From: Candidatus Roizmanbacteria bacterium
Lineage (GTDB): Bacteria > Patescibacteriota > Microgenomatia > UBA1406 > GWC2-37-13
Reading direction: 5' to 3'
Length of the DNA stretch: 21,808 nt
Assembly: GCA_024653985.1 (NCBI GenBank)
Contig: JANLIS010000009.1
Span: forward strand, 1-21,808
Shown here: one piece after another, positions 1 to 4,924 of the stretch
Layout of the letters: each line of letters begins with the position of its first letter
Numbering within the stretch: position 1 is the first letter of the stretch
Made by a program: the position numbers and the translations under genes
Notes under the pieces: model-generated
What the model was told of the DNA's origin: nothing
The model's input: only the letters and a program-made list of their open reading frames with translations
Database searches by the model: none

Positions 1-87
1 AGTCGTCCATTTGCAAAGAAATTTTTCATTAGCGTAGTCATTATCATTTGCTTTAGTTTCCTAGGCCTTATTCCATTTATTAAATAA
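1..87 (+). CDS. C-terminal end of an upstream membrane protein (partial)
   Basis: Frame 1 is open from the first base to a TAA at 85-87, giving 28 residues. They form a basic stretch (SRPFAKKFF) followed by a hydrophobic run (ISVVIIICFSFLGLIPFI) and a final Lys. This looks like the last transmembrane helix of a protein whose body lies outside the window. No family can be named from this fragment. The first REP pair starts 14 bp after the stop. Confidence 0.5.
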   Translation, partial: SRPFAKKFFISVVIIICFSFLGLIPFIK

Positions 88-101
88 AAGATAATTATAG
101 A

Positions 102-207
102 CTGGATCCCCTTCTTCAAGGGGATGACAAACACATACTCTAATCCATATATAAAACGTTCTGTGTCATTCCCGCGTTTACCCTGTAAGGGGAGGCGGGA
201 ATCCAGA
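102..207. repeat. BIME-like pair of inverted REP sequences, copy 1
   Basis: Two hairpins in opposite orientation. The first (102-128) has arms ATCCCCTT/AAGGGGAT between CTGG and GAC. The second (165-206) has the arms GTCATTCCCGC and GCGGGAATCCAG around an insert that contains its own small CCCT/AGGG hairpin. Each hairpin is roughly the reverse complement of the other, which is the layout of a bacterial interspersed mosaic element. Two further pairs and one partial copy occur in this window. Confidence 0.8.
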
Positions 208-483
208 CTAAATATTCCTTACAAAAAAACGCGCCGGGCCCTCGGAAAATTCTTTGGACTCGGCGGCGTATAAGTGGGTCTTCTTCTTTATCCAGACCAT
301 AAACTTTCTGAAAAGTTTGAATCTTCAAAAGCTATTAGTCGATAAGTTTTCATAGCTTGAAAATTATTTTATGATTAAAATTTGATCAGTCTTTAATCAA
401 AACTTATAATTAAAATTAATCCTATAATTAAACATTAAAGGATATATTTTAGAATGTCAAGCGCATTTTTATTTTTGAGTGTT
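208..483. other. Non-coding spacer between two REP pairs
   Basis: No convincing gene is present. A GC-rich patch at 229-270 (GCGCCGGGCC ... CGGCGGCG) can fold back on itself. It is followed by an AT-rich stretch with weak inverted repeats: AAGCTAT/ATAGCTT around 340-357 and TTTGAT/ATCAAA around 378-400. Short open frames here come from REP sequence and show no coding character. Confidence 0.4.
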
Positions 484-570
484 GTCATTCCCGCGGAGGC
501 GGGAATCCAAGCTAAATATACCTTTTTAAAATGTGATTATAGTCTGGATCCCCGTCTTCACGGGGATGAC
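484..570. repeat. BIME-like pair of inverted REP sequences, copy 2
   Basis: The first hairpin (484-509) begins GTCATTCCCGCGG and ends GCGGGAATCCA. The second (544-570) begins CTGGATCCCCG and ends CGGGGATGAC. The spacer is 34 nt. The pair order is reversed relative to copy 1 and identical to copy 3 at 20365. It lies 38 bp beyond the 3' end of the SpoU methylase gene, so it could also act as a transcript-end hairpin. Confidence 0.85.
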
Positions 571-608
571 ACAAAGAACCTATATAAAAATATAAACGGT
601 ATGAAGGC

Positions 609-1181
609 TTATTTAAACGAGCTATTGACTGTGTGATAGCTCACAATCGCCGCAGATACAATGACGTTCAATGATTTATTGACTCCAAACATCGGAATTT
701 CCACGATCTGATCAGCTAATTTCAGAGTTTCCAGGGTTACTCCATACGTTTCATTGCCTAAAATTAAAGCAACCGGCATTGAATAGTCGGCTTTTGCGTA
801 AGGAATGGAATTTCCCGCCTGTTCCACTGCGATTATCTTAACCTCCGCGGTTAAGCTCGAGTCATTGAATTTTGCAGAAACCGCGGAGGTTTTTACCTCA
901 GCAATGGCTTCTCCTGCAGTTTTCTTATATTCCCAAGGAACAACTTTGTATGTTCCGATCGATGCTTTTTTTATTTTTGAATTGGGTGGAATTTCGCTTT
1001 CTCCACATATATATATCTTTTCTATCGCCAAAGCATCAGCTAACCGAAACAGCCCACCGATGTTATATGTATCATAAATATTTTCTAAAATAAAATACAT
1101 CGGTCTGCGTTTTATATTTTTTAATTTTTCTGAAATGTCGTCTATATTAACATCGCGTAACTCTTTAGCATTCAGTTTCAT
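609..1181 (-). CDS. SpoU/TrmH-family RNA 2'-O-ribose methyltransferase
   Basis: Predicted SAM-dependent 2'-O-methyltransferase of the SPOUT class acting on tRNA or rRNA. The 190 residues carry the three SpoU motifs: motif 1 (N40 to R46 in YNIGGLFRLADA), motif 2 (LGNETYGV, 141-148) and motif 3 (EIPMFGVNKSLNV, 161-173), which form the trefoil-knot SAM site. It lacks the N-terminal substrate-binding domain of RlmB-type enzymes, so it resembles short TrmH-like proteins, and the target nucleotide cannot be assigned. Residues 98-114 (TSAV...TAEV) are encoded by a palindromic repeat and sit between the predicted first and second halves of the fold. A -10 box (1192-1187) lies 5 nt before the ATG, suggesting a leaderless transcript. 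Confidence 0.9.
   Translation of the reverse strand: MKLNAKELRDVNIDDISEKLKNIKRRPMYFILENIYDTYNIGGLFRLADALAIEKIYICGESEIPPNSKIKKASIGTYKVVPWEYKKTAGEAIAEVKTSAVSAKFNDSSLTAEVKIIAVEQAGNSIPYAKADYSMPVALILGNETYGVTLETLKLADQIVEIPMFGVNKSLNVIVSAAIVSYHTVNSSFK
840..893 (-). repeat. In-frame palindromic element inside the SpoU gene (variant centre)
   Basis: The arms ACCTCCGCGGTT and AACCGCGGAGGT match those of the 42-bp element found in three other genes here, but the centre is different and longer: 27 nt instead of 18 when read in codons. In the gene's frame it adds 17 codons beginning TSAV and ending TAEV, the same phase as the other copies. It may be an old copy with a replaced loop, or a sister subtype. 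Confidence 0.8.
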
Positions 1182-1186
1182 AGCTT

Positions 1187-1192
1187 ATTATA
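1187..1192 (-). promoter_or_regulatory. -10 box 5 nt upstream of the SpoU methylase ATG
   Basis: TATAAT on the minus strand ends 5 nt before the start codon at 1181, so transcription would begin at or next to the ATG. The -35 region lies in the TCAAAAG heptamer repeat tract and has only weak matches. Confidence 0.5.
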
Positions 1193-1193
1193 A

Positions 1194-1310
1194 CTCAAAA
1201 GTCAAAAGGCAAAAGTCAAAATTACAATTCAAAAGTAAAAAATATGAGAAAAAACTTTTTAATTTTTAATTTAACTTTTAACTTCTAACTTTTCATTTTT
1301 AACTTTCTTG
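1194..1310. repeat. AT-rich quasi-palindromic spacer of heptamer units
   Basis: The left half is made of TCAAAAG-type heptamers and their variants (1194-1240). The right half carries the opposite-strand pattern (TAACTTTT, TAACTTC; 1250-1310). The two halves form a long imperfect inverted repeat between the divergent SpoU and DUF11-like genes. The same heptamer occurs inside the GT2 coding sequence at 17744-17766. Confidence 0.6.
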
Positions 1311-1318
1311 TCCTATAG

Positions 1319-1347
1319 TTGACATTTCCCGAATCTTATAGTATAAT
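1319..1347 (+). promoter_or_regulatory. Consensus sigma-70-type promoter of the DUF11-like gene
   Basis: TTGACA (1319-1324) and TATAAT (1342-1347) are separated by exactly 17 bp. The ATG at 1356 starts 8 nt after the -10 box, where the transcription start is expected. The mRNA is therefore predicted to be leaderless, and there is no Shine-Dalgarno sequence. Confidence 0.85.
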
Positions 1348-1355
1348 AATCGCCT

Positions 1356-1991
1356 ATGAAAAAATTAGCTGTTTTTCTTGCAACTTTAAGTGCTTTTATT
1401 TTCTTTGCAAATTCTGTTTCTGCTGATTGTGTCGGTCAATATGGCCAATACGGACAACCATGTAATTCTTATTCTATCCTCGTTGATAAAATGGTTCAAA
1501 AACCAGGAACCTCTGATTATGTAGATAACCTTTCTGTTTCAGATCCCCGCTATAAACCAGGCCAAACCGTGATGTTTAAAGTAACTGTAAAGAATACTTC
1601 TAACGCAACTATTGGTGAATTGACAGCCAAAGATTATGTTCCTTCATACTTGACTCCAATTGAAGGACCGGGTACTTATGATTCTGCTACAAGAACAGTC
1701 ACTTGGAATGGTGGTTATTTTGGAGTAGACGAACAAAAAACATGGTATTTTAAGATGGGAGTTGATTCTCAAGCTAATTTACCCGCAAATCAAGGATTGT
1801 TTTGTTTAGTCAACAAAGCTCAAGCTTGGTCAAATGACAAGACAGATGATGATTCATCTCAGTTTTGTATCGAAAAACAGGTAGCTACGCCTCCAAAAGT
1901 TCCTTCAGCCGGACCAGAAATGGGATTAGCCTTGATAGCTATCCAATTAGCCGGAGTCGGAGCTGGAATTTATCTTAAGAAAAGAGCCTAA
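1356..1991 (+). CDS. Exported DUF11-like surface protein with C-terminal anchor
   Basis: A 211-residue secreted protein, probably cell-surface. Residues 1-23 are a signal peptide (MKKLAVFLATL ... SVSA). Residues ~60-150 resemble the DUF11/CARDB-like beta-sandwich of surface proteins (VMFKVTVKNTS, TVTWNGG, WYFKMGV). Several Cys (C25, C36, C149, C171) could form disulfides outside the cell. The tail PSAGPEMG, then a hydrophobic helix, then KKRA, has the architecture of an LPxTG-type sorting signal but without the classical motif, so it may be only a membrane anchor. It has its own perfect leaderless promoter and is followed by a CTAATT-unit repeat, and appears monocistronic. The ligand is unknown. 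Confidence 0.8.
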   Translation: MKKLAVFLATLSAFIFFANSVSADCVGQYGQYGQPCNSYSILVDKMVQKPGTSDYVDNLSVSDPRYKPGQTVMFKVTVKNTSNATIGELTAKDYVPSYLTPIEGPGTYDSATRTVTWNGGYFGVDEQKTWYFKMGVDSQANLPANQGLFCLVNKAQAWSNDKTDDDSSQFCIEKQVATPPKVPSAGPEMGLALIAIQLAGVGAGIYLKKRA

Positions 1992-1994
1992 ACT

Positions 1995-2131
1995 TCGTCA
2001 ATTCCTAATTATTCTAATTGCTCTAATTGACCTAATCAATCCCCAATGTCTAAATCCCAATTGGAAATAATTGAATTATTGGTCATTATTTAGATCAATT
2101 AGAAATTAGGTTAGTTAGGTCAATTTTATAT
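1995..2131 (-). repeat. CTAATT-unit intergenic quasi-palindrome, copy 1
   Basis: The left arm repeats CTAATTNNN-type units (CTAATTATT, CTAATTGCT, CTAATTGAC). The right arm holds their reverse complements (TTAGATCAATTAG ... AGGTTAGTTAGGTCAATT). The centre contains CCAATTGG-like sequence. It follows the DUF11-like gene and may act as its terminator. Relative to copies 3-5 it is inverted. Confidence 0.75.
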
Positions 2132-2182
2132 CTTGTAGTTTCTCGTCTTCGGCCTTTGTGACTTCACTGTGTATAAAATACA

Positions 2183-2227
2183 TTAGCTTACTATAATCAG
2201 CACTATAGTTGCTTTTTAGCTTAGTAT
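2183..2227 (+). promoter_or_regulatory. Direct repeat in the promoter of the RNA-rich unit
   Basis: TTAGCTTACTAT (2183-2194) and TTAGCTTAGTAT (2216-2227) are two 12-bp copies with one mismatch, 33 bp apart (about three helical turns). The second copy fills the spacer of the strong promoter at 2209-2237. Such an arrangement fits a pair of protein-binding sites, but no binding protein is known. Confidence 0.35.
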
Positions 2228-2237
2228 GTGTTATACT
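2209..2237 (+). promoter_or_regulatory. Strong extended -10 promoter of the RNA-rich unit
   Basis: TTGCTT (2209-2214) and TATACT (2232-2237) are separated by 17 bp, and a TG at 2229-2230 one base before the -10 box makes it an extended -10. Transcription should start near 2241-2247. It is the only strong forward promoter seen ahead of the hairpin region and the two small membrane protein genes. Confidence 0.7.
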
Positions 2238-2246
2238 ACAGGTCAT

Positions 2247-2333
2247 ATGTTTAAGGGACGAAGCATACAATTAACGAGAGAATTAGATTTTACAAATACC
2301 CAGGAATCTGGGGGCCACTTAACGACCCTCTAA
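2247..2333 (+). CDS. Possible 28-aa leader peptide overlapping an attenuator
   Basis: The ATG at 2247 is 9 nt after the -10 box, the spacing seen at the leaderless genes of this window. The frame encodes 28 residues (MFKGRSIQL ... GGHLTTL) and stops at 2331-2333, exactly inside the sequence that forms the competing stems of the attenuator at 2279-2359. The last five codons are His-Leu-Thr-Thr-Leu. A frame of this length is not improbable by chance, so the call rests on its position, not on protein similarity. Confidence 0.35.
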   Translation: MFKGRSIQLTRELDFTNTQESGGHLTTL

Positions 2334-2359
2334 TTCTTGGGCATTTTTTTGTCCAAGAA
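2279..2359 (+). promoter_or_regulatory. Attenuator-like switch with three competing pairings and a U-run
   Basis: A terminator-type stem pairs CCCAGGAAT (2299-2307) with ATTCTTGGG (2333-2341) and is followed by seven T (2344-2350). A perfect alternative pairs AGAATTAGA (2279-2287) with TCTAATTCT (2329-2337), which leaves CCCAG (2299-2303) free to pair with CTGGG (2308-2312). A third pairing, TTCTTGGGC (2334-2342) with GTCCAAGAA (2351-2359), puts the U-run in a loop. The three cannot all coexist. The arrangement fits leader-peptide or ligand-controlled attenuation, but no known riboswitch class was recognised. Confidence 0.5.
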
Positions 2360-2370
2360 AATTGTTTCGT

Positions 2371-2610
2371 CCCGGCGGGGACTAGCTTCTCCGCCTAAGG
2401 GCGGAGCTTTTAAATAACTAGTCCCCGCTATTTTTTGATAGTGGGAACGTAGGTGACGGAAGTTACCTTGTCAATAGCTGACAAGCCGAACGACTATCGT
2501 CGCACTTTTACAAAATGGGTATAGACATCTTAGGTCCGGAAGGGCTCAAATAGCTTGAGCCTGGAAAGGTTTAAGCGTGTCTATTTTGTTCGAAAGAACA
2601 AATCAGGTTA
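2371..2610 (+). ncRNA. Putative structured non-coding RNA or long structured leader
   Basis: Six or more stems follow one another. GGCGGGGACTAG (2374-2385) pairs with CTAGTCCCCGCT (2418-2429) and encloses CTCCGCC/GGCGGAG. A competing stem pairs CCCGCTAT with ATAGTGGG (2424-2445). AGGTGAC/GTTACCT carries a GGAA tetraloop (2451-2468). CTTGTCA/TGACAAG has an ATAGC loop (2467-2485). A long hairpin at 2511-2588 again ends in an ATAGC loop (2550-2554). TTTGTTC/GAACAAA has a GAAA tetraloop (2585-2602). GCTAT at 2427-2431 is complementary to both ATAGC loops, so a loop-loop contact is possible. It does not match tmRNA, SRP RNA or RNase P RNA by eye. Confidence 0.5.
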
Positions 2611-2611
2611 C

Positions 2612-2712
2612 TATAATTTTATATGGGCTTATATGGATACGGGAAACATGGCAAATTTGAACACGAATTAACCTTAATCCCCTTTCTTTCCGAAACGAAT
2701 AATTCTATGTAA
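2612..2712 (+). CDS. Possible 29-aa micro-ORF with a -10 box just upstream
   Basis: TATAAT (2612-2617) lies 5 nt before an ATG at 2623, which opens 29 codons (MGLYGYGKHGKFEH ...) ending in TAA at 2710-2712. No good -35 box is visible, because the upstream bases are part of the GAAA-tetraloop hairpin. The stop falls inside the 2698-2723 hairpin. This may be chance; it is recorded because its layout matches the 28-aa ORF 380 bp upstream. Confidence 0.2.
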
Positions 2713-2791
2713 ATAGGATTATTTAAAGTAGGGAAAGATTGGCTTGCACTTTGACGCTAACTTAACTGTTGGCTTCAGAGTGCAAGCCAAT
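2698..2791 (+). other. Two stable hairpins in the leader of the zinc-ribbon gene
   Basis: AATAATTCTAT (2698-2708) pairs with ATAGGATTATT (2713-2723) across a GTAA tetraloop, 11 bp with one G-U. ATTGGCTTGCACT (2738-2750) pairs perfectly with AGTGCAAGCCAAT (2779-2791), and its loop holds a nested stem GCTAAC/GTTGGC (2756-2773). Neither is followed by a T-run on this strand, so they look like RNA structure or processing signals, not simple terminators. Confidence 0.55.
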
Positions 2792-2793
2792 TT

Positions 2794-2868
2794 AAAAAGA
2801 AAAGGAGAAAAAAAGGAAAGGTAATAAAAGTAAGAAAGAAGAAGAAAAGTAAAAGAAAAAAAATCATC
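2794..2868 (+). other. Polypurine tract before the zinc-ribbon gene
   Basis: About 75 nt that is almost entirely A and G (AAAAAGAAAAGGAGAAAA and similar), interrupted by only a few T. It lies between the last leader hairpin and the Shine-Dalgarno site of the gene at 2887. It would be unstructured and could serve as a ribosome standby region, or reflect replication slippage. Confidence 0.5.
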
Positions 2869-2886
2869 ATCAACAAGGAGAAAAAA

Positions 2887-3150
2887 ATGGAAAACAAAAA
2901 GAAAAAACCAATAGTCTTCGGTAGAATATGTCCTCATTGCCACGCGCCACATCAGGTGTATGGAATGAAATGTTTGGAATGCGGGAAGTTCATCTTCACC
3001 ACAGTCCAAATTGTCGTGATTTTTGTCATACTCGTAGTCTGCGCTATTGCCGCAATTGGATATTTTTCCCAGTTCCAAGGAGGAAAAGAAATTACGTCCA
3101 TAGTATTTGCGGTGGTTTTTGTTTTAGCGTTCAAGAATATGTTCAAGTAA
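2887..3150 (+). CDS. Small zinc-ribbon protein with two transmembrane helices
   Basis: An 87-residue protein. A short basic N-terminus (KKKK) is followed by a rubredoxin-type zinc ribbon with CPHC at 15-18 and CLEC at 29-32. Two hydrophobic helices follow (about 38-58 and 68-84), separated by a short GGKE loop, so the zinc knuckle and both ends are probably cytoplasmic. The start is supported by AAGGAG 7 nt before the ATG, unlike the leaderless genes elsewhere in the window. It is the first clear protein of the RNA-rich unit and lies ~160 bp before the second. The frame on the other strand is a shadow. Function is unknown; a membrane-bound adaptor or nucleic-acid-binding role is only a guess. 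Confidence 0.7.
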   Translation: MENKKKKPIVFGRICPHCHAPHQVYGMKCLECGKFIFTTVQIVVIFVILVVCAIAAIGYFSQFQGGKEITSIVFAVVFVLAFKNMFK

Positions 3151-3154
3151 GGAT

Positions 3155-3307
3155 TACCTTTTGAAAGGAGGTGGTGTAAAGTACGACGAGTGATACTCGC
3201 TAAAAATTAGGCAGCTGAGTCTAAAGACTCTTATGGCCTTTCAGTCACAAGCTGATAAACTCACCTTAAGTGAGAAATGAATCCGTATTAGTATAAGGAG
3301 TTCCACC
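3155..3307 (+). promoter_or_regulatory. Structured leader of the second membrane protein gene, with an orphan full-length SD
   Basis: AAAGGAGGTG (3164-3173) is a complete anti-SD match but no ORF of useful length begins at the proper distance; it can be masked by pairing of CCTTT with AAAGG. Small hairpins follow: CGAGT/ACTCG (3187-3199), GAGTC-TAAA-GACTC (3217-3230) and CTCAC/GTGAG (3260-3274). A second SD, AAGGAG, lies at 3295-3300 just before the ATG at 3308. The string of small stems resembles the region before the zinc-ribbon gene. Confidence 0.4.
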
Positions 3308-3961
3308 ATGTTGTACATTTCCCCGTTCGTAGCGTTTCTACTCACCGTTCTGGTGGTAGCCGCCATTGGCGCCCTAGTTGGCTTTCTCGTTTCACGAGTT
3401 TGGCCCATCGCTGGACGCTTTTTGTCCGTTGTAGCCGGCCTGTTGGTTGCCTTGATCCTCGGCCTTCTCGTTTGGCTGATCGTGATCTCGACTGTAACCT
3501 TCAGTCCCCGTGCCGTTGCACCCCCGGTGGTTGTTTCTAACCCCGCTCTCGGTGCCCCGTACGTCGCACAGCCCGTTCCCGCCCAATCGCAGCCCTTGCC
3601 CGCCGCCTGCTCTCGCCGTTTAATGACGACTTCCGAATTAACCAACCTGGTTGATTCTGTTTCGTCTGACGAATTCGCAGACACTTTGACGGTTTTAATC
3701 GGCAAGCAAGTGGACACCCAGTGTCTTAAGGACTTTACCAGTCCTGTTGGTAGTTGGCCCGTTACCGGACCGGCTGTGATCCTCACGGATCCTGGGCACC
3801 AACCCTTCACTGGCGGAGCACGAGTCGTAAAGACTTGGCATTTCCAAACAGATTGGATCTTTGGGGTTTATTTTTGCCCTTCTGGTTCCGTCTGCACGGT
3901 TCCCACGCCTGGTCGCGCGATTTTTCTCGACGGCAATTTGCCCGACGGATATCTTCACTAA
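3308..3961 (+). CDS. GC-rich membrane-anchored protein with an extracytoplasmic Cys-containing domain
   Basis: A 217-residue protein with two hydrophobic helices (about 5-30 and 38-62), a Pro/Val/Ala-rich linker (65-95), then a soluble domain of ~120 residues with four Cys (in AACS, TQCL, FCPS and SVCT), an even number that would allow two disulfides outside the cell. AAGGAG lies 7 nt before the ATG. Base composition is strikingly higher in G+C, with C-ending codons (GCC, CTC, CCC, GTC), unlike the AT-rich genes on both sides. This suggests recent transfer or strong selection on the RNA. No family is recognised. It is followed by the nested terminator at 4037-4125 and probably shares the 2209 promoter with the zinc-ribbon gene. 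Confidence 0.65.
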   Translation: MLYISPFVAFLLTVLVVAAIGALVGFLVSRVWPIAGRFLSVVAGLLVALILGLLVWLIVISTVTFSPRAVAPPVVVSNPALGAPYVAQPVPAQSQPLPAACSRRLMTTSELTNLVDSVSSDEFADTLTVLIGKQVDTQCLKDFTSPVGSWPVTGPAVILTDPGHQPFTGGARVVKTWHFQTDWIFGVYFCPSGSVCTVPTPGRAIFLDGNLPDGYLH

Positions 3962-3971
3962 CCTGAAGCCT

Positions 3972-4061
3972 ATGGAGCGCCCATTCGACTTGCTTCTCAT
4001 TAGAGCAAAAGTTGATTGGACGTCTCCGATTAAAGTATGTTGGGGGTTCCTGCGCGGTTGA
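3972..4061 (+). CDS. Possible 29-aa micro-ORF before the island terminator
   Basis: ATG at 3972 opens 29 codons (MERPFDLLLIRAKVD ...) ending in TGA at 4059-4061, inside the inner stem of the nested terminator. A weak GAAG lies upstream. It could be a chance frame; it is recorded because it mirrors the two micro-ORFs at 2247 and 2623, which also end inside hairpins. Confidence 0.2.
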   Translation: MERPFDLLLIRAKVDWTSPIKVCWGFLRG

Positions 4062-4125
4062 CTGTACTTTGTACATTCTCTGCCTTCGCAGTCAACCCGA
4101 TTTTTTACACCCCCAACATCTTTTT
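4037..4125 (+). terminator. Nested double-stem terminator of the RNA-rich unit
   Basis: The outer stem ATGTTGGGGGT (4037-4047) pairs perfectly with ACCCCCAACAT (4109-4119) and is followed by TTTTT (4121-4125). The inner stem GGTTGACTG (4056-4064) pairs perfectly with CAGTCAACC (4089-4097) and is followed by TTTTTT (4101-4106). A third mini-stem GTAC/GTAC sits in the inner loop. Either stem could terminate transcription alone. Confidence 0.8.
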
Positions 4126-4133
4126 CTATAACG

Positions 4134-4151
4134 GCTAATAATTTTATTAGC
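4134..4151. promoter_or_regulatory. 18-bp palindrome before the first GT2 gene
   Basis: GCTAATAA (4134-4141) and TTATTAGC (4144-4151) form a perfect inverted repeat around TT, ending 5 bp before the GTG at 4157. Its position between the island terminator and the GT gene suggests an operator or a cruciform-like boundary element. No promoter boxes are obvious around it. Confidence 0.3.
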
Positions 4152-4156
4152 AGTTA

Positions 4157-4924
4157 GTGGAAAAGAATATGAAAAACTTAAAAAATGATCAAAAATCTGT
4201 TTCCTTTATCATTCCCCTTCATAACGAAGAGGGTATTTTTGTGGCTCAAATTGTCAGATTAAATAAAATAATTAAAAAGCTTGAGCTTAAAAACTATGAA
4301 ATAATCCTTATTGAAAATGGTAGTACTGATGTCACATATAAATTGGCAAAAAAAACCAGCTTAATAGATAAAAACATTATTTTAATTAAATCATCTGTCC
4401 CTCACTACGGACAAGCTATAAAAAAAGGTCTCGAAAAGGCCATAAATGAAATAATAATTCAACTTGATCTTGATCTTATTGATTATAAATTCATAAAAAA
4501 AGCTACAAATTCTGCCGATGATTTTGATATTTTGGTCGGATCTAAGTTTTTAGGAAAAGTTGACGACCGTTCAGTTTTTAGAAAAATATTAAGCTACGGA
4601 TTAAAAGCAACTATAAAGACTTTATTTAATTATTATGGTACCGATACTCATGGAATCAAGGCTTATCGATCAGAAAAAATAGAAAAAATGATAGATAAAT
4701 TGCCAGTAACGAAACATATGTTTGATACCTCAATTATTATTGAAGCAGAAAATACGGGTCTTCAAGTTGTCGAAACACCTGTTAATGTAAAAGAGATCAG
4801 ACCATCAAGGTTTCCTTCTACGAGACGAGTTTTTGAAGCTATTTTTGATATTTTTGTTCTTTTCAAATTTAAATTCAGTAATTTGTATAGAATTAAATTA
4901 AAATTTCCAATCCCATTTATATGA
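4157..4924 (+). CDS. GT2-family glycosyltransferase (polyprenyl-phosphate sugar synthase-like)
   Basis: A GT-A fold inverting glycosyltransferase of 255 residues, probably transferring a sugar from a nucleotide donor at the inner face of the membrane. The nucleotide-binding start is seen in FIIPLHNEEG (~17-26) and ENGSTD (~53-58); the metal site is probably in QLDLDLID (~98-105). Compared with dolichol-phosphate mannose/glucose synthases it has the usual core but no clear C-terminal transmembrane helices. The GTG at 4157 is used here; an ATG at 4169 (MKNLKND) is an equally good start, as neither has a strong SD. Its stop overlaps the next ATG (ATGA at 4921-4924), so the two GT2 genes are co-transcribed and translationally coupled. 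Donor and acceptor are unknown. Confidence 0.8.
   Translation: MEKNMKNLKNDQKSVSFIIPLHNEEGIFVAQIVRLNKIIKKLELKNYEIILIENGSTDVTYKLAKKTSLIDKNIILIKSSVPHYGQAIKKGLEKAINEIIIQLDLDLIDYKFIKKATNSADDFDILVGSKFLGKVDDRSVFRKILSYGLKATIKTLFNYYGTDTHGIKAYRSEKIEKMIDKLPVTKHMFDTSIIIEAENTGLQVVETPVNVKEIRPSRFPSTRRVFEAIFDIFVLFKFKFSNLYRIKLKFPIPFI

Noticed and set aside
484..570. CRISPR array
   Set aside because: The repeats are two inverted palindromes, not evenly spaced direct repeats, and no cas gene is present. The same applies to the CTAATT-unit repeats.
140..636. Short open frames over the REP pairs (62 and 60 codons)
   Set aside because: They translate REP hairpins (VIPAEAGIQ, LDPRLHGDD type peptides) and have no SD, promoter or protein-like composition.
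2511..2588. SRP RNA: AGGTCCGGAAGG is shared with the domain IV loop of bacterial 4.5S RNA
   Set aside because: The bases after the GGAA differ (no AGCAG on the 3' side) and a further stem is inserted there, so the SRP-protein binding loop cannot form.
2585..2602. tRNA or tmRNA T-arm, because of GTTCGAA
   Set aside because: The bases form a simple GAAA-tetraloop hairpin, and there is no acceptor stem, anticodon arm or CCA context.
2719..3078. 119-codon frame on the minus strand opposite the zinc-ribbon gene
   Set aside because: Its Phe/Leu-rich sequence comes from the polypurine tract read backwards; the plus strand has the SD and the CxxC pairs.
3241..4076. Several minus- and plus-strand frames overlapping the GC-rich gene
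   Set aside because: High GC lowers stop frequency, giving long shadow frames rich in Arg/Thr. Only the 3308 frame has an SD and membrane helices.
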